Program-made: the position numbers and the translations under genes
Part shown: positions 36,464 through 49,277 of the stretch, piece by piece
Layout: the number at the start of each line of letters is the position of its first letter
Position numbering within the stretch: the first letter of the stretch is position 1
Notes under the pieces: generated by a model
Database searches by the model: none
Told to the model about the DNA's origin: nothing
What the model saw: only the letters and a program-made list of their open reading frames with translations
NCBI RefSeq assembly: GCF_013410455.1
Contig: NZ_JACCFW010000001.1
Location: 2,930,929 to 2,994,928, forward strand
Length of the DNA stretch: 64,000 nt
Direction: 5' to 3'
DNA from: Allobranchiibius huperziae
GTDB lineage: Bacteria; Actinomycetota; Actinomycetes; Actinomycetales; Dermatophilaceae

Positions 36464-38406
36464 TGCACCACCCAGACCACACCGAGGATCGCGACGACGC
36501 CCACCAGCATGGTGAGGGCGTACGACCGCACAAAACCGTTCTGTGCCCGCTTGACCCGGGCCGACGTACCACCGATCGCGGCCGCCAGACCACCCGAGGC
36601 GCCGTCGACGCCGCGGTTGTCTGCGAAGACCAGAGCGCGCGTCAGGTACAGGCCCGGGCGCTGGAACACCGCCTCGTTGAGGTCGTCCTGGCCGAGGTCG
36701 CGCCGCGCGGCCTGGGTCACGAGCGACCCGACCGGTGGAGTGACCGGCACCTCGTCACGCCAGTAGCGCAACCAGGCGAGCGCGACACCGGCCGCGACCA
36801 GCAGGAAGGTGATCACCATCAACAGGGCGGAGGGGATCTTGGGGTCTCCTTCGGTGTGGCCGGTGACCGGCTCCAGCCAGTGCTGGATGATGCCGGTCGG
36901 TCCGAGGATGAGGCCGAGGAACGCCGACCCGACGGCCAGGATCATCATCGGGACGGTCATCGTCAGCGGGGACTCGTGCGGGTGCACGTCGTCGGTCCAG
37001 CGGCGCTTGCCGTGGAAGACCATGAAGAACAGCCGCGACATGTAGAACGCGGTGATGCCGGCGGCGATCAACGCCGTGAGGCCGAACACCCAGGGGCGCC
37101 AGCCGTCTCCGACGAATGCCGCTTCGATGATCTTGTCCTTCGACCAGAACCCCGACAGCAGCGGGAAGCCGATGATCGCGAGGAAGCCGAGCCCGAAGGT
37201 CACCCAGGTGATCCTCATGACCGCTGACAGTCCGCCGAAGCGGCGCATGTCGACCTGGTCGTTCATCCCGTGCATCACCGATCCGGCGCCGAGGAACATG
37301 CCGGCCTTGAAGAAGCCGTGGGTCAACAGGTGGAAGATCGCGAAGACGTAGCCGACCGGGCCGAGCCCGGCGGCCAGGATCATGTAGCCGATCTGGCTCA
37401 TCGTGGAGGCGGCGAGCGCCTTCTTCATGTCGTCCTTGGCGCACCCGACGATCGCACCGAACATCAGCGTGATCGCCCCGACGATGCAGACCGCGAGGCG
37501 CGCGTTCGGCGCCGCGTCGAAGATGACGTGGCTGCGCACGATCAGGTAGACGCCGGCGGTGACCATCGTCGCGGCGTGGATCAGCGCGGACACCGGCGTG
37601 GGGCCTGCCATCGCGTCGCCCAGCCAGGACTGCAGCGGGAACTGCGCGGACTTGCCGCACGCCCCGACGAGCAGGAAGAGGCCCATCCAGGTCAGCGAGG
37701 TCTGGCTGGCGTGCGGCGCCGCGGCGAAGACGCCGTTGAAGTCGAGCCGACCGAAGGTCAGGTACATCGTGAAGAGCGCCAGCAGCATGCCGAGGTCACC
37801 GACGCGGTTGACCACGAACGCCTTGTTGGCGGCCGTGGCGTAGGCCGGGTTCCAGTTCCAGAAGCCGATGAGCAGGTACGACGCGAGGCCGACGCCCTCC
37901 CAGCCGACGAAGAGGCCCACGAAGGAGTCCGCCAGCACCAGCGTCAGCATCGCGGCGACGAACAGGTTCAGGTAGGCGAAGAACCTGCGGCGATCCGGAT
38001 CGTGCTCCATGTAGCCCAGGGAGTACACGTGGATCAACGTGCCGACGAAGGTGATCAGCATGACGAAGGTCAGCGACAGCTGGTCGACGCGCAACCCGGC
38101 CGCGAGATGCAGCGAGCTGGTGTCGATCCAGTCGAAGAGGTGCACGTCGCTCTTCAGCCCGCGGTCCTGCGTCGACATGCCGCGGGTGTGCAGCAGCATG
38201 ATCAGGCCGAGCACGAACGAGGCCCCGGACAGGCAGACCGCGAGCAGCGGTCCGACCTTGTCCAGCGCCTTGCCGCCGACCATCAGCAGAGCGGCACCGA
38301 GCAGCGGCAGCGCGATGACCAGCCACGCGTACTGGTTGATCCCGGTGGCGGCGGTTGTGACCGCGCCGGGATCGGACGAGGGAAGACTCCCCACCAAGGA
38401 CAGCAA
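36460..38406 (-). CDS. nuoL: NADH-quinone oxidoreductase subunit L
   Basis: 648 residues with [58 protein letters not shown] and [21 protein letters not shown]. The C-terminal lateral helix region anchors along NuoM/N. Start is a TTG at 38406 preceded by AGGGAG at good spacing; a GTG four codons later (38394) is an alternative. Twelve bases separate it from nuoK. Confidence 0.95.
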   Translation of the reverse strand: MLSLVGSLPSSDPGAVTTAATGINQYAWLVIALPLLGAALLMVGGKALDKVGPLLAVCLSGASFVLGLIMLLHTRGMSTQDRGLKSDVHLFDWIDTSSLHLAAGLRVDQLSLTFVMLITFVGTLIHVYSLGYMEHDPDRRRFFAYLNLFVAAMLTLVLADSFVGLFVGWEGVGLASYLLIGFWNWNPAYATAANKAFVVNRVGDLGMLLALFTMYLTFGRLDFNGVFAAAPHASQTSLTWMGLFLLVGACGKSAQFPLQSWLGDAMAGPTPVSALIHAATMVTAGVYLIVRSHVIFDAAPNARLAVCIVGAITLMFGAIVGCAKDDMKKALAASTMSQIGYMILAAGLGPVGYVFAIFHLLTHGFFKAGMFLGAGSVMHGMNDQVDMRRFGGLSAVMRITWVTFGLGFLAIIGFPLLSGFWSKDKIIEAAFVGDGWRPWVFGLTALIAAGITAFYMSRLFFMVFHGKRRWTDDVHPHESPLTMTVPMMILAVGSAFLGLILGPTGIIQHWLEPVTGHTEGDPKIPSALLMVITFLLVAAGVALAWLRYWRDEVPVTPPVGSLVTQAARRDLGQDDLNEAVFQRPGLYLTRALVFADNRGVDGASGGLAAAIGGTSARVKRAQNGFVRSYALTMLVGVVAILGVVWVVQ

Positions 38407-38418
38407 GAGCAGGCTCCC

Positions 38419-38718
38419 TTACAACTTCAACAGGTTCGCGTCGTCGACCGAGGCCGACCGGCGAGCACGGAAGATGGACATGATGATCGCCAGACCGACG
38501 ACGACCTCGGCGGCGGCCACGACCATCACGAACAACGCGATGACCTGACCCTCCAGCGAGCCGTACATCCGGGCGAAGGTCACGAACATCAGGTTGGCGG
38601 CGTTGAGCATCAGCTCCACGCCCATGAAGACGATGATGGCGTTACGCCGCAGCAGCACCGTGGCGGAGCCGATGCTGAAGAGCACCACCGACAGGTAGAG
38701 GTAGACCTCCACGCTCAT
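38419..38718 (-). CDS. nuoK: NADH-quinone oxidoreductase subunit K
   Basis: 99 residues, three helices; [20 protein letters not shown] contains the buried TM2 glutamate. ATG at 38718, preceded by GAGGGGAG and overlapping the nuoJ stop, gives the standard NuoK length; upstream in-frame sequence is nuoJ in another register. Confidence 0.95.
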   Translation of the reverse strand: MSVEVYLYLSVVLFSIGSATVLLRRNAIIVFMGVELMLNAANLMFVTFARMYGSLEGQVIALFVMVVAAAEVVVGLAIIMSIFRARRSASVDDANLLKL

Positions 38719-39512
38719 TTCGACTCCCCTCGGTTGGCCTCGGACATGTCGCCGGCCTCGGTCTCGATCTCGTTGCTGACCGCGACCTGCTTGCCGGCAC
38801 CGAGGACCTGGCCGCGGGCCTTGAGCACCCGGTTGATCGACAGGTCGCTGGGGCTGCCGTCGGGCAGCAGCGCCGGGGTGTCCACGGCGTTGTGCTGCGC
38901 GTAGACACCGGGCGCGGGCAGACCGGCCACGTTGACACCCTCGCGGATCCGTCGGCGCGACCAGTCGGCCTGGCTGGCCTTCGGGGTGAGCCGCTCGCGG
39001 TGAGCGAGCAGCATCGCGCCGATCGCCGCGGTGATGAGCAGCGCGGAGGTGACCTCGAAGGCCCACACGTACCGGCCGAAGATCAGCTGGGCGATGCCGC
39101 CGACGTTGCCGCCCTGCGCGGCGTTCGCGGCGTCCAGGCCCTTGCCACTGGCGAACGTCGCCCTGCTGACACCGGAGACCAGCAGCGCGATGAGCGCGAG
39201 GGACAGCAGCAACCCGGCGGCCTTCTGTCCTCGGATGGTCTCCACGAGGGAGTCGGAGGAGTCGACGCCGACGAGCATGACGACGAAGAGGAAGAGCATC
39301 ATCACCGCGCCGGAGTAGACGAAGATCTGGATGATCCCCAGGAACTCCGCCTGCTCGGCGATGTAGAAGACGCCGAGCATGATCATGCACAGCGCCATGC
39401 CCATGGCCGCGTGCACGGCCTTGCGCGCGAAGAGCAGTGCGAGGGCGCCGACCACGGACAGCGGTGCGCCGAAGAAGAACAGCGTGGACTCAGCCCCGCC
39501 CAGGTGCATCAT
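38715..39512 (-). CDS. nuoJ: NADH-quinone oxidoreductase subunit J
   Basis: 265 residues: five-helix core ([25 protein letters not shown] is the TM3 signature) plus a hydrophilic C-terminal tail of about 90 residues rich in charged residues, common in actinobacterial NuoJ. Start at the first of two ATG codons (39512), overlapping the nuoI stop. Confidence 0.94.
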   Translation of the reverse strand: MMHLGGAESTLFFFGAPLSVVGALALLFARKAVHAAMGMALCMIMLGVFYIAEQAEFLGIIQIFVYSGAVMMLFLFVVMLVGVDSSDSLVETIRGQKAAGLLLSLALIALLVSGVSRATFASGKGLDAANAAQGGNVGGIAQLIFGRYVWAFEVTSALLITAAIGAMLLAHRERLTPKASQADWSRRRIREGVNVAGLPAPGVYAQHNAVDTPALLPDGSPSDLSINRVLKARGQVLGAGKQVAVSNEIETEAGDMSEANRGESK

Positions 39513-40357
39513 TTCTTGGTCTCCGAGTCGAGCAGGGCGCGGTCCATCGGACCGTCGCCGTCCGGTCCCTTGTCGGGTCCGCCCTGAGCCACCGGCCGAC
39601 GCGGTCCGCCCCCCGGACCGTGGGTCTGGTCGGGCCCGCGGTCCTCGAACGCGACGTTGGGCTCGCCGGTGACGGAGCCGGACTCCGAGGGGGTGCCCTC
39701 GTCGCGCGTCGCCGGGTCGAACTCGTCCTGCCGGGCGGCGGCGTGGTGGTCGGCGTTCTGCTCGACCCAGTCGCGCTGCGCGGGGGTGGCCCCGTCGACC
39801 TTGCCCTGGTAGTAGTCGCGCTCCTCCATGCCCTCGACCATCGGGTGGGGCGCGGGCAGCATCCCCTGCTGGATCGGGGCGAGGAGCTGGTCCTTGGTGA
39901 AGATCAGGTCGGCGCGGTTGTTGTCGGCCAGTTCGTACTCGTTGGTCATCGTGAGCGCGCGCGTCGGGCACGCCTCGATGCACAGCCCGCAGAAGATGCA
40001 GCGCAGGTAGTTGATCTGGTAGACGCGGCCGTACCGCTCGCCGGGTGAGAAGCGCTCCCCCGTGGCGTCCACGTTGTTCGCGCCCTCGACGAGGATCGCG
40101 TCCGCCGGGCAGGCCCAGGCGCACAGCTCGCAGCCGACGCACTTCTCCAGCCCGTCCGGGTGCCTGTTCAGCTGGTGGCGGCCGTGGAAGCGCGGCTGGG
40201 TGGGCCGCTTCTCCTCGGGGTACTCCTCGGTCGCCACCTTGCGGAACATCGTCGAGAAGGTGACACCGAAACCGGCGACCCCGGCGAAGATGCCGGGCCG
40301 CTCGGGCTTGGAGGGCGGCGCGCTCGCGTGCGCGCCGTGGGTCTTCTTGTCAGCCAC
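39509..40357 (-). CDS. nuoI: NADH-quinone oxidoreductase subunit I
   Basis: 282 residues. Two [4Fe-4S] motifs, [12 protein letters not shown] and [12 protein letters not shown], bind N6a/N6b. A C-terminal extension of about 110 residues is acidic and glycine-rich ([20 protein letters not shown]), longer than the 182-residue paralogue at 3103-3651. GTG start at 40357 with upstream AGAAGGA; overlaps nuoH by 8 bases. Confidence 0.95.
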   Translation of the reverse strand: MADKKTHGAHASAPPSKPERPGIFAGVAGFGVTFSTMFRKVATEEYPEEKRPTQPRFHGRHQLNRHPDGLEKCVGCELCAWACPADAILVEGANNVDATGERFSPGERYGRVYQINYLRCIFCGLCIEACPTRALTMTNEYELADNNRADLIFTKDQLLAPIQQGMLPAPHPMVEGMEERDYYQGKVDGATPAQRDWVEQNADHHAAARQDEFDPATRDEGTPSESGSVTGEPNVAFEDRGPDQTHGPGGGPRRPVAQGGPDKGPDGDGPMDRALLDSETKK

Positions 40358-41756
40358 GGGGTTCCTTCTGACGTACGTCGTCTTCTCGGCTGGACTCGCG
40401 CGTCACCCGGGGGCCGGACGCGGCGGTGAGGACAGGCATCGGCTCGACCAGGCGCTGCCCGGGGAGCGGTGGCACCGGGTGTCCACCCGCGAACGGGTCG
40501 ACCTCGTCGGGCACCTGCGTACGGTCGGCGGCTTCCTGCCGTCGTGCGGCGCCTGCGTCCCAGATCCACGCCGCCGCGAGCACGAGCACGGCGGTCGCCG
40601 CGATCACGATCAGGGTCGCGCGGTGGATGTTGCGGCCGAACAGGCTCACCTGCGTCTCACCGAGGAAACCGGCGTTCGAGGCGCGGATGAAGGCGATGAC
40701 GACCACCCAGACCAGGGTGCTCGGGATCATCAGCTTCCAGCCCAGCTTCATGAACTGGTCGTAGCGCACCCGCGGCAGGGAGCCGCGCAGCCACACGAAG
40801 AAGAACATGAAGATCCACAGCTTGACGACGAACCAGAGGACGCCCCACCAGCCGTGGTTGAACAGGCCGCCGTCGATGGCCGCGATCCCCGGAGGGGCCT
40901 GCCAGCCGCCCAGGAAGAGGGTGGTGGCGAGCGCGGAGACGGTGAACATGTTGACGTACTCGCCGAGGAAGAACATCGCGAACTTCAGCGAGGAGTACTC
41001 GGTGTGGAAACCACCGGTGAGCTCGCCCTCGCCCTCGGCGAGGTCGAACGGCAGTCGGTTGGTCTCGCCGACCATCGTCACCACGTAGATGATGAAGGAG
41101 AAGAACGCCGGGATGATGTACCAGACCCCGTGGCCCTGGGCCAGGACGATCTGGCTGGTCGACATCGAGCCCGCGTAGAGGAAGACCGCGACGAGCGCCA
41201 GGCCCATGGCGATCTCGTACGAGATCACCTGGGCGCTCGAGCGCAGCCCGCCGAGCAGGGGGTAGGTCGAGCCGCTGGACCAACCGGCGAGCACGATGCC
41301 GTAGACGCCGACGCCGGCGACCGCGAGCACCAGCAGCACCGCGACGGGGGTGTCGGTCAGCTGCAGCGGCGTGTAGTGGCCGAACATCCACACGTTGCCC
41401 GAGACCGGGATGATCGCGAACGAGACGAACGCCATGGCGCCGGCGATGATCGGCGCGATGATGAACATCAGCTTGTCGGCGTTCTTGGGGGTCAGGTCCT
41501 CCTTGAGGGCCAGCTTCACCCCGTCCGCCAGCGTCTGCAGCAACCCGAACGGGCCGACCCGGTTGGGGCCGGGGCGCTGCTGCATGCGGCCGATGACGCG
41601 TCGTTCGAACCAGATCACCAGCAGCGTCTGGACGAGCAGGAAGACGAAGAGCAGCACCGCCTTGATCAGCGACAGCCACCAGGGCGTGTCGCTGAAGTCC
41701 GCGGCCGGCGTGCCGGTGGCGGCCGCCAGACCCGAGAGATGACCCAGCTGCGTCAT
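40350..41756 (-). CDS. nuoH: NADH-quinone oxidoreductase subunit H
   Basis: 468 residues. Hallmarks: [34 protein letters not shown], the acidic quinone-side loop [25 protein letters not shown] intact, and [19 protein letters not shown]-terminal cytoplasmic tail (about 60 residues, [12 protein letters not shown]) is typical of actinobacteria. Overlaps nuoG by four bases. Confidence 0.96.
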   Translation of the reverse strand: MTQLGHLSGLAAATGTPAADFSDTPWWLSLIKAVLLFVFLLVQTLLVIWFERRVIGRMQQRPGPNRVGPFGLLQTLADGVKLALKEDLTPKNADKLMFIIAPIIAGAMAFVSFAIIPVSGNVWMFGHYTPLQLTDTPVAVLLVLAVAGVGVYGIVLAGWSSGSTYPLLGGLRSSAQVISYEIAMGLALVAVFLYAGSMSTSQIVLAQGHGVWYIIPAFFSFIIYVVTMVGETNRLPFDLAEGEGELTGGFHTEYSSLKFAMFFLGEYVNMFTVSALATTLFLGGWQAPPGIAAIDGGLFNHGWWGVLWFVVKLWIFMFFFVWLRGSLPRVRYDQFMKLGWKLMIPSTLVWVVVIAFIRASNAGFLGETQVSLFGRNIHRATLIVIAATAVLVLAAAWIWDAGAARRQEAADRTQVPDEVDPFAGGHPVPPLPGQRLVEPMPVLTAASGPRVTRESSREDDVRQKEPRG

Positions 41757-44254
41757 ACCTGCACCTCCGTGCGGCGTCCGAGGGAGACCAGGTCGCCCGC
41801 GTCGGCGTGCAGCGTCGCACGCACGGCGCTGCCGGCCGAGTTGGTGGGCAGCCAGACGACGTGGTCGGGCATGTCGGTCACGGCGACGGGGGCGCTGATC
41901 GCGCCCGCGCGGGTGCTCACCGTGAGCTGGTCACCCTCCTGTACGCCGACCGCCTCCGCGGTGGCCGCGGACAGGCGCGCCGTCGCGATGGGCGCGGTGC
42001 CGGCCAGGAACGGCTCACCGTCCTGCATCCGGCCGCGGTCCAGCAGGTGCGACCAGGTCGCGAGCACGGCCTGTCCGACGAGCGGTCGCGGCACGCCGGC
42101 GGCGCGGACGCGCGGGGCTGCGGGGCGGGCGCCGGTCCACGGACCGAGCTCCTGCATCTCCTCGCGGATCTGCTCGGTGGTGCGGGTGCCGAGGAACTCC
42201 CCCAGCTCGCCGGCGAGCAGGTCGAGCACGCGGTAGTCGCTCATGGCCAGGCTCTCGATAGCGCGCTCGAAAGGCCGCACGCGACCTTCCCAGTCGACGT
42301 ACATGCCGGTCTTCTCCTGCTGCGGAGCGACCGGGAAGACCACGTCGGCGTCCTGCGTCACCGCGCTGGCGCGGATCTCCAGGCTCACCGTGAAGGCCCG
42401 GCGGACCGCTTCGGTCGCGAGGGCCGGGTCGGGCAGGTCGGCGGTGTCGACACCGCCGATGACCAGACCGGCCAGCTCACCGGATGCTGCCGCGGCGAGC
42501 ATGGCGGCCGTGTCGCGGCCGGCACCGGCCGGGAGGTCGGCGCCCCACACCGTGCCGACCTGGGACCGGGCGGCCTCGTCGTCGACCGGGCGGCCGCCGG
42601 GGAGCAGGTTGGACAGTGCGCCGACCTCGAGCGCGCCGCGCTCACCGGCGCGACGGGGCACCCACGCGATGCGGGCACCCTTGCGGTCGGCGAGCCGCAG
42701 TGCGGCCGAGAGGGCACCCGGGACGGTCGCCAGTCGTTCACCCACCAGGATGATCGAGTCACCAGTCAGCCGTGCGCCGTGCTCGGCGAGCTCACCGGTC
42801 GTGGCGCTCAGCGCCTCGACGACCTCGGCCTCGGTGCCGGGGGCGGCCTGGATCAGCACGCCGCCCATCTTGGCCAGGCCGCGGGTCGCGAACGGCGCCA
42901 CGGACAGCACGGCGGCCATGCCCTTGCGGGAGGCCTTGCGCAGTCGCAGGAAGATCATCGGCGACTCCTCCTCGGGCTCCAGCCCGAGCAGGAGGACGGA
43001 CGACGCGTGCTCCAGGTCCTCGTACGTCACGGCACCGGGCGCACCCGGTCCGGTGGCGGCGACACCGTGAGCGAGGAACGCCGCCTCCTCGGCCGAGTGC
43101 GGCCGGGCACGGAAGTCGACGTCGTTGGTGCCGAGCACGAGACGCGCGAACTTGCCGTAGGCATAGGCGTCCTCGGCGCTGATGCGGCCGCCGGTGAGGA
43201 CACCGACACCGCCGTGCTCACGTGCCGCGGACAGTCCCGCGGCAGCGGCTTCGAGGGCCTCGGGCCATCCGGCGACCCGCAGCTCACCGTCGGCTCCACG
43301 CACGAGCGGCGACTGCAGACGGTCGGCGGCGTCGGCGTACGTGAACGCCCAGCGGCCCTTGTCGCAGTTCCACTCCTCGTTGACGGCCGGGTTGAGCAGA
43401 GCCATCCGGCGCAGCACGTGGCCGCGGCGGGTGTCGGTGCGGGTCGCGCAACCGCTGGCGCAGTGCTCGCAGACGCTCGGCGTCGAGACCAGGTCGAACG
43501 GGCGGGACCGGAAGCGGTACGCCGCGCCGGTGAGCGCGCCGACCGGGCAGATCTGGACGGTGTTGCCGGAGAAGTAGGACTCGAACGGCTTCTCCTCGTA
43601 GATGCCGACCTGCTGCAGCGCGCCGCGCTCGATCAGGGCGATGAACGGGTCGCCGGCGATCTGGTCGGAGAAGCGGGTGCACCGGGCGCACAGCACGCAG
43701 CGCTCGCGGTCCAGCAGCACCTGGGAAGAGATGTTGATCGGCTTGGGGTAGGTGCGCTTGACGTCGTCGAAGCGGCTGCGCGGACGACCGTTGCTGATCG
43801 CCTGGTTCTGCAGCGGGCACTCCCCGCCCTTGTCGCAGACCGGGCAGTCCAGCGGGTGGTTGATGAGCAGCAGCTCCATCACGCCCTGCTGCGCCTTGTC
43901 GGCGACCTGCGAGGTGTGCTGGGTCTGCACGGCCATGCCCTCGGTCGCCTCGAGCGTGCAGGACGCCTGCGGCTTGGGCATCGGTCGCATCGAGCCGTCC
44001 GGGCCCTTGGTGGACACGTCGACCAGGCACTGGCGGCAGGCGCCGACCGGGTCCAGCAGCGGGTGGTCGCAGAAGCGCGGCACCTGGATGCCGACCTGCT
44101 CCGCCGCGCGGATCACCAGGGTGCCCTTGGGCACGCTCACGGGGACGCCGTCGACCGTCAGGCTGACGGCGTCGGGCGCCGTGGGCGCAGGGCTGGCGTT
44201 CCCACCCTTGTCGACGGCGTTGCCGCCGCCGGCGGGCGAGGTGAGTGTCGTCAT
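41753..44254 (-). CDS. nuoG: NADH-quinone oxidoreductase subunit G
   Basis: 833 residues. N-terminal [2Fe-2S] region [20 protein letters not shown], His-cysteine N5 region [22 protein letters not shown]4 [10 protein letters not shown]...QICPVGAL, and the extra N7-type set CEHCASGC with a distal NCDKGRWAF. The C-terminal half is a molybdopterin-oxidoreductase-like fold without cofactor, ending in an aspartate-decarboxylase-like barrel. ATG at 44254 chosen because it overlaps the nuoF stop and starts the ferredoxin domain correctly. Confidence 0.95.
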   Translation of the reverse strand: MTTLTSPAGGGNAVDKGGNASPAPTAPDAVSLTVDGVPVSVPKGTLVIRAAEQVGIQVPRFCDHPLLDPVGACRQCLVDVSTKGPDGSMRPMPKPQASCTLEATEGMAVQTQHTSQVADKAQQGVMELLLINHPLDCPVCDKGGECPLQNQAISNGRPRSRFDDVKRTYPKPINISSQVLLDRERCVLCARCTRFSDQIAGDPFIALIERGALQQVGIYEEKPFESYFSGNTVQICPVGALTGAAYRFRSRPFDLVSTPSVCEHCASGCATRTDTRRGHVLRRMALLNPAVNEEWNCDKGRWAFTYADAADRLQSPLVRGADGELRVAGWPEALEAAAAGLSAAREHGGVGVLTGGRISAEDAYAYGKFARLVLGTNDVDFRARPHSAEEAAFLAHGVAATGPGAPGAVTYEDLEHASSVLLLGLEPEEESPMIFLRLRKASRKGMAAVLSVAPFATRGLAKMGGVLIQAAPGTEAEVVEALSATTGELAEHGARLTGDSIILVGERLATVPGALSAALRLADRKGARIAWVPRRAGERGALEVGALSNLLPGGRPVDDEAARSQVGTVWGADLPAGAGRDTAAMLAAAASGELAGLVIGGVDTADLPDPALATEAVRRAFTVSLEIRASAVTQDADVVFPVAPQQEKTGMYVDWEGRVRPFERAIESLAMSDYRVLDLLAGELGEFLGTRTTEQIREEMQELGPWTGARPAAPRVRAAGVPRPLVGQAVLATWSHLLDRGRMQDGEPFLAGTAPIATARLSAATAEAVGVQEGDQLTVSTRAGAISAPVAVTDMPDHVVWLPTNSAGSAVRATLHADAGDLVSLGRRTEVQV

Positions 44255-45582
44255 ACGGACACGGCCTCCTTGATCTCTCGGGCGGGAACGTCGAACAGGA
44301 CGGAGCGCTCCGGCGGGAAGGCCTCCCACCAGGGGGTGTGCGTGCCGGCTTCGAACTCCTCGCGGAAGTAGTGCACCGCGGAGGTCACCGGGCTGGTGGC
44401 GCCGTCGCCGAGCGCGCAGAAGCTGCGGCCCAGGATGTTGTCACAGATGTCGACGAGCTTGTCGATGTCCTCCGTGGTGCCCTGCCCGTGCTCCAGGCGC
44501 GTGAGGATCTGCTTCAGCCAGAAGGTGCCCTCACGGCACGGCGTGCACTTGCCGCAGGACTCGTGCGCGTAGAAGTCGATCCACCGGCTGACGGCGCGGA
44601 CCACCGACACCGACTCGTCGAAGATCTGCAGCGCGCGGGTGCCCAGCATGGAGCCCGCGGCCGCGACCGACTCGAAGTCCAGCGGGACGTCGAGGTGCTC
44701 GTCGGTGAAGATCGGCGTCGAGGAGCCGCCGGGGGTCCAGAACTTCAGCTTCGCGCCGTTCCGCATACCACCGGCCATGTCGAGCAGCTCGCGCAGCGTG
44801 ATGCCGAGCGGCGCCTCGTACTGACCCGGCCGTGTGACGTGCCCGGAGAGGCTGAAGATGCCGTAGCCCTTGGACTTGTCGGTGCCCATCGCGGAGAACC
44901 AGTCGGCGCCGTGCAGCACGATCGAGGGCACCGAGGCGATGGACTCCACGTTGTTGACCACGGTCGGGCGGGCGTAGAGGCCCTCGACGGCGGGGAACGG
45001 CGGCTTGAGGCGCGGCTGACCGCGCCGGCCCTCCAGGGAGTCCAGCAGCGCGGTCTCCTCACCGCAGATGTACGCGCCGGCGCCGGCGTGCACGGTGACG
45101 TCCAGGTCGTAGCCGGTGCCGTGGATGTCCTTGCCCAGGTGACCCGCGGCGTACGCCTCCTCGACCGCCTTCAGCAGGCGACGGTAGACGTGCACGAGCT
45201 CACCGCGCAGGTAGATGAACGCGTGGTGGCAGCCGATCGCGAACGACGTGATCGCGACACCCTCGATGAGGAAGTGCGGCGCCGCGAGCATCAGCGGGGT
45301 GTCCTTGCAGGTGCCCGGCTCTGACTCGTCGGCGTTGACCACGAGGTAGCGGGGTCCGCCGTCCGGCTTGGGCAGGAAGCCCCACTTCATGCCGGTCGGG
45401 AAGCCCGCGCCGCCGCGGCCGCGCAGACCGGAGGACTTGGTCGCGTCGACCAGCTCCTCCTGGGTCATCGTCAGGGCCTTGTCGAGCGCCTGGTAGCCCT
45501 CGTAGCGCAGGTAGGTGTCCATCGTCCAGCTCTGGGGCTCATCCCAGAAGCGGGTCAGAATCGGTGTCAGCGGAGTGCTCAT
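44251..45582 (-). CDS. nuoF: NADH-quinone oxidoreductase subunit F (NADH/FMN site)
   Basis: 443 residues. FMN/NADH-binding [51 protein letters not shown] and N3 cluster ligands [16 protein letters not shown] with a later cysteine in [11 protein letters not shown]. It is the hydride-accepting subunit. Overlaps nuoE by four bases. Confidence 0.97.
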   Translation of the reverse strand: MSTPLTPILTRFWDEPQSWTMDTYLRYEGYQALDKALTMTQEELVDATKSSGLRGRGGAGFPTGMKWGFLPKPDGGPRYLVVNADESEPGTCKDTPLMLAAPHFLIEGVAITSFAIGCHHAFIYLRGELVHVYRRLLKAVEEAYAAGHLGKDIHGTGYDLDVTVHAGAGAYICGEETALLDSLEGRRGQPRLKPPFPAVEGLYARPTVVNNVESIASVPSIVLHGADWFSAMGTDKSKGYGIFSLSGHVTRPGQYEAPLGITLRELLDMAGGMRNGAKLKFWTPGGSSTPIFTDEHLDVPLDFESVAAAGSMLGTRALQIFDESVSVVRAVSRWIDFYAHESCGKCTPCREGTFWLKQILTRLEHGQGTTEDIDKLVDICDNILGRSFCALGDGATSPVTSAVHYFREEFEAGTHTPWWEAFPPERSVLFDVPAREIKEAVSV

Positions 45583-46424
45583 GCTGGGCCCGCCTTCTCG
45601 CCGGCCTTGCTGTCGGCGGGGTTCGCTGGGGTGTCGGTGGAGCCTGCCAGGCCCGGTGCCGGTGCGTCGGCGGGGCTCTCGGCATCTGAGTCGCCCCGGA
45701 TCTCACCGGAGGACGCGTACGGGTCGAAGCCGTCGGCCTTGGCGAGGCGCAATCCCTCCAGGGACGGCCCGCCGGCGCCGACACCCTCGTCGGCCAGTCC
45801 GTCGTTGAAGCCTGCCAGCACCCTGGAGACGTGCTTGAAGCTGCACACCTTCGAGGCTCCCCGGGTGGGGCGCACCTCCTTGCCGGCGCGCAGGTCGTCG
45901 ACCAGCTGCGTCGCCGACGCGGGCGTCTGGTTGTCGATGAACTCCCAGTTGGCCATCACCACGGGCGCGTAGTCGCACGCGGCGTTGCACTCGACCCGCT
46001 CCAGGGTGACCTTGCCGTCCGGGGTGGTCTCGTCGTGCCCGATCCCGAGGTGCTCGCTCAGCGTGTCGAAGATCAGGTCGCCGCCCATGACCGCGCAGAG
46101 CGTGTTGGTGCAGACGCCCACGGTGTACTCGCCGTTCGGGTGGCGCTTGTACTGGGTGTAGAACGTCGCCACGCCGCTGACCTCGGCATCGGTCAGCTCC
46201 AGCTTCTCGGCGCAGAACGTCACGCCGCGGCCGGTCACGTAGCCGTCGACGCTCTGGATCAGGTGCAGCAGCGGCAGCAGCGCCGAGCGCTTCTGCGGGT
46301 AGCGCGCCACCACCAGGTCGGCGTCGGCGTGCAGGGCGCGCAGCGTCTCCTCGTCGTACGGCGTCTCACTGGCGTGCAGCGGCGTCAGCTCGTGGAACGG
46401 AGCCTCCACGTGTGCGTCTGTCAT
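45579..46424 (-). CDS. nuoE: NADH-quinone oxidoreductase subunit E
   Basis: 281 residues. Thioredoxin-like [2Fe-2S] (N1a) ligands are in [12 protein letters not shown] and [13 protein letters not shown]. The core (about 1-190) is followed by an acidic Ser/Ala/Pro-rich C-terminal tail with no recognised domain. Overlaps nuoD by four bases. Confidence 0.95.
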   Translation of the reverse strand: MTDAHVEAPFHELTPLHASETPYDEETLRALHADADLVVARYPQKRSALLPLLHLIQSVDGYVTGRGVTFCAEKLELTDAEVSGVATFYTQYKRHPNGEYTVGVCTNTLCAVMGGDLIFDTLSEHLGIGHDETTPDGKVTLERVECNAACDYAPVVMANWEFIDNQTPASATQLVDDLRAGKEVRPTRGASKVCSFKHVSRVLAGFNDGLADEGVGAGGPSLEGLRLAKADGFDPYASSGEIRGDSDAESPADAPAPGLAGSTDTPANPADSKAGEKAGPA

Positions 46425-47776
46425 CGGTCTACTCCACCCATCACAGGGTCAATGGAGGCGACGGCCACGATGACGTCGGCGACCGAGCCGCCCTCCGCCA
46501 TCACGGCGACCGCCTGCAGGTTGTTGAACGACGGGTCGCGGAAGTGCGCCCGGTAGGGGCGCGTCGCGCCGTCGGAGACGATGTGCGCGCCGAGCTCGCC
46601 CTTGGGGCTCTCCACGGCGGCGTATGTCTGGCCGGGCGGCACGCGGAAGCCCTCGGTCACCAGCTTGAAGTGGTGGATGAGCGACTCCATCGACTCGCCC
46701 ATGATCTCGCGGATGTGATCGAGGCTGTTGCCCTGACCGTCCGAGCCGACCGACAGCTGGGCCGGCCAGGCGATCTTCTTGTCGGCGACCATCACAGGGC
46801 CCGGTTCAGCGTCGAGGCGCTCGATGCACTGCTCGACGATCCGCAGCGACTGGTGCATCTCGTCGATGCGCACCCGCAACCGGCCGTACGCGTCGCAGCT
46901 GTCGCGCGTGGGGATGTCGAACTCGTAGGTCTCGTAGCCGCAGTACGGCTCGGCCTTGCGCAGGTCGTACGGGAGCCCGGCGGCCCGCAGGATCGGACCG
47001 GTGATCCCGAGCGCCATGCACCCGGTGAGGTCGAGGTAGCCGACGTCGACGGTGCGGCCCTTGAGGATCGGGTTCTCGTTGAGCAGCGCCTCGAGCTCGC
47101 CGAGACCGCGACGCAGCTCGGGGATGATCTCGCGCACCTGGTCGGTCGTGCCCTCGGGCACGTCCTGCGCGACGCCGCCGGGGCGTACGTACGCGTTGTT
47201 CATCCGCAGCCCGGTGACGGCTTCGAACACCTGCAGGATGCGCTCACGCTCGCGGAAGCCGATGGTCATGACCGTGGTCGCGCCCATCTCCATACCGCCG
47301 GTCGCGAGGGCGACCAGGTGCGAGCCCATCCGGTTGAGCTCCATCATCATCACGCGGATGACGCTGGCGCGCGCCGGGATCTGGTCGGTGATGCCGAGCG
47401 CCTTCTCGATCGCGAGGCAGTACGCGGTCTCGTTGAAGGTCGGCATGAGGTAGTCCATGCGCGTGCAGAAGGTCACGCCCTGGGTCCAGGTGCGGAACTC
47501 CATGTTCTTCTCGATGCCGGTGTGCAGGTAGCCGATGCCGGCCCGCGCCTCGGTGACGGTCTCGCCGTCCAGTTCGAGGATGAGCCGGAGCACTCCGTGG
47601 GTGGAGGGGTGCTGCGGACCCATGTTGACGACGATCCGCTCCTCGTGGAGGGCAGCGGCCTCGTCGACCAGGTCGTCCCAGTCGCCGCCGACGGCGTTGA
47701 GGACGGGCGTGCTCTCGTCGACGCCGGCGTCCGGGGTCGTGGCTCCGAATGCGTCTTGCTGGGCAGTGGTGCTCAT
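46421..47776 (-). CDS. nuoD: NADH-quinone oxidoreductase subunit D
   Basis: 451 residues, 49-kDa subunit lining the quinone pocket with NuoB and Nuo[25 protein letters not shown] holds the quinone-site histidine; [14 protein letters not shown] and the terminal [11 protein letters not shown] are characteristic. This is the only nuoD in the window, whereas all other nuo genes from A to C and H to M occur twice. Confidence 0.97.
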   Translation of the reverse strand: MSTTAQQDAFGATTPDAGVDESTPVLNAVGGDWDDLVDEAAALHEERIVVNMGPQHPSTHGVLRLILELDGETVTEARAGIGYLHTGIEKNMEFRTWTQGVTFCTRMDYLMPTFNETAYCLAIEKALGITDQIPARASVIRVMMMELNRMGSHLVALATGGMEMGATTVMTIGFRERERILQVFEAVTGLRMNNAYVRPGGVAQDVPEGTTDQVREIIPELRRGLGELEALLNENPILKGRTVDVGYLDLTGCMALGITGPILRAAGLPYDLRKAEPYCGYETYEFDIPTRDSCDAYGRLRVRIDEMHQSLRIVEQCIERLDAEPGPVMVADKKIAWPAQLSVGSDGQGNSLDHIREIMGESMESLIHHFKLVTEGFRVPPGQTYAAVESPKGELGAHIVSDGATRPYRAHFRDPSFNNLQAVAVMAEGGSVADVIVAVASIDPVMGGVDR

Positions 47777-48579
47777 CGGTAGGACCTCCGCGTGTCCGGG
47801 GGCGGCACGGTGGCGCCCTTGTACTCCACCGGGATGCCGCCCAGTGGGTAGTCCTTGCGTTGCGGGTGACCCGGCCAGTCGTCCGGCATCAGGATCCGGG
47901 TGAGGGCGGGGTGACCGTCGAAGATGATGCCGAACATGTCCCAGGTCTCACGCTCGTGCCAGTCGGCACCGGGGTAGGTCGAGACGATGCTCGGAATGTG
48001 CGCGTCGCTGTCGGCGACAGCGACCTCGACACGGATCCGCCTGCTGTTGTTGGTGATCGACAGGAAGTGGTAAACGGCGTGCAGCTCGGCGCCGGTCTCC
48101 TGCGGGTAGTGCACGCCCGAGACGCTGAGGCACATCTCGAAGCGCAGGCGGGGCTCGTCGCGCAGGGCGCGGGCGACCGCGGGCAGGTGCTCGCGGCGTA
48201 CGAAGAGGGTCAGCTCGTCGTGGGAGACCACGGTGCGCTCGACGGCCTCGTCGTACGACGAGTCGGCCTCTCGCAGCGCCGATCCCAGCGCGTCGGCCAT
48301 CAGGTCGAACGTGCCTCCGAACGGCCGCTCGGTGTTGCCCGGGAAGAGCACCGGGCGCTGCAAGCCGCCGTACCCGGTGGTGTCGTTGCCGAGGGAGGAG
48401 CCGAACATGCCCTCGCGCTGCGCCACGACGACGGGACCCGCGTCTCCGACGTCATGGTGCTCACGCGGCTGGACCGCGCCCTCCTGGTCGGCCGTCGTCC
48501 GGTCGACGGGGCCGCCGGACGGCTCCTTCACCGGTCCGGTCGCGGGGTTGCCGGCGACCGGCTTCGCGTCGTCACTCAT
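47773..48579 (-). CDS. nuoC: NADH-quinone oxidoreductase subunit C
   Basis: 268 residues with [29 protein letters not shown] and [11 protein letters not shown], the NuoC signature. An N-terminal hydrophilic extension (about 60 residues) precedes the core. ATG at 48579 with upstream AGGGGGT. Unlike the rest of the operon, it is separated from nuoB by 85 bases. Confidence 0.95.
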   Translation of the reverse strand: MSDDAKPVAGNPATGPVKEPSGGPVDRTTADQEGAVQPREHHDVGDAGPVVVAQREGMFGSSLGNDTTGYGGLQRPVLFPGNTERPFGGTFDLMADALGSALREADSSYDEAVERTVVSHDELTLFVRREHLPAVARALRDEPRLRFEMCLSVSGVHYPQETGAELHAVYHFLSITNNSRRIRVEVAVADSDAHIPSIVSTYPGADWHERETWDMFGIIFDGHPALTRILMPDDWPGHPQRKDYPLGGIPVEYKGATVPPPDTRRSYR

Positions 48580-48664
48580 CAGGCCGTACCCCCTGGGCGC
48601 GATTCCGCGCTCACTCCATTCGCGCCTTCCAGCGCGGCGAACCCGGCGTACCCGCTCGCTGTCA

Positions 48665-49219
48665 TCACGCCAATAGCCCCTTCATCGCGTGCGTGGGCGT
48701 CGCCTCGAGCGCTGCGGCCTCCGCGGCGCGGGCGGCAGCGACCCGGTTGACACCGAACTTCATGCCCTGGATCTGCTTGTGCAGCTCCAGGATCGCGTTG
48801 AGCAGCATCTGCGGGCGGGGCGGACAGCCCGGCAGGAAGATGTCGACCGGAATGATGTGGTCCACACCCTGCACGATCGCGTAGTTGTTGAACATGCCGC
48901 CAGAGCTCGCGCAGACACCCATCGAGATGACCCACTTGGGCTCGGGCATCTGGTCGTAGACCTGGCGCACGACCGGCGCCATCTTCTGGCTCACCCGGCC
49001 CGCCACGATCATCAGGTCGGCCTGGCGCGGGGTGGCGCTGAAACGCTCCATCCCGAAACGCGCGATGTCGTAGTCGGGGGTGCCGACCGCCATCATCTCG
49101 ATCGCGCAGCAGGCGAGGCCGAAGGTCGCCGGCCACACCGAGCCCTTGCGCATATAGCCCGCCACCTGCTCGACCGTGCTGAGCAGGAATCCGGCCGGGA
49201 GCTTCTCTTCGATACCCAT
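48665..49219 (-). CDS. nuoB: NADH-quinone oxidoreductase subunit B
   Basis: 184 residues from ATG at 49219 (GTG at 49225 would add two). N2 cluster ligands: [39 protein letters not shown]. The start [18 protein letters not shown] matches the usual actinobacterial NuoB opening. A 52-base gap separates it from nuoA. Confidence 0.96.
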   Translation of the reverse strand: MGIEEKLPAGFLLSTVEQVAGYMRKGSVWPATFGLACCAIEMMAVGTPDYDIARFGMERFSATPRQADLMIVAGRVSQKMAPVVRQVYDQMPEPKWVISMGVCASSGGMFNNYAIVQGVDHIIPVDIFLPGCPPRPQMLLNAILELHKQIQGMKFGVNRVAAARAAEAAALEATPTHAMKGLLA

Positions 49220-49277
49220 GTTCACACTTCGATTCGCATTGTCGTGCCCGACATTTCATGCATGTGTTGTGCCGCGC

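Noticed and set aside
41807-44371. 854-codon plus-strand open frame
   Set aside because: Antisense to nuoG, which has unmistakable iron-sulfur motifs; the plus frame is low-complexity shadow.
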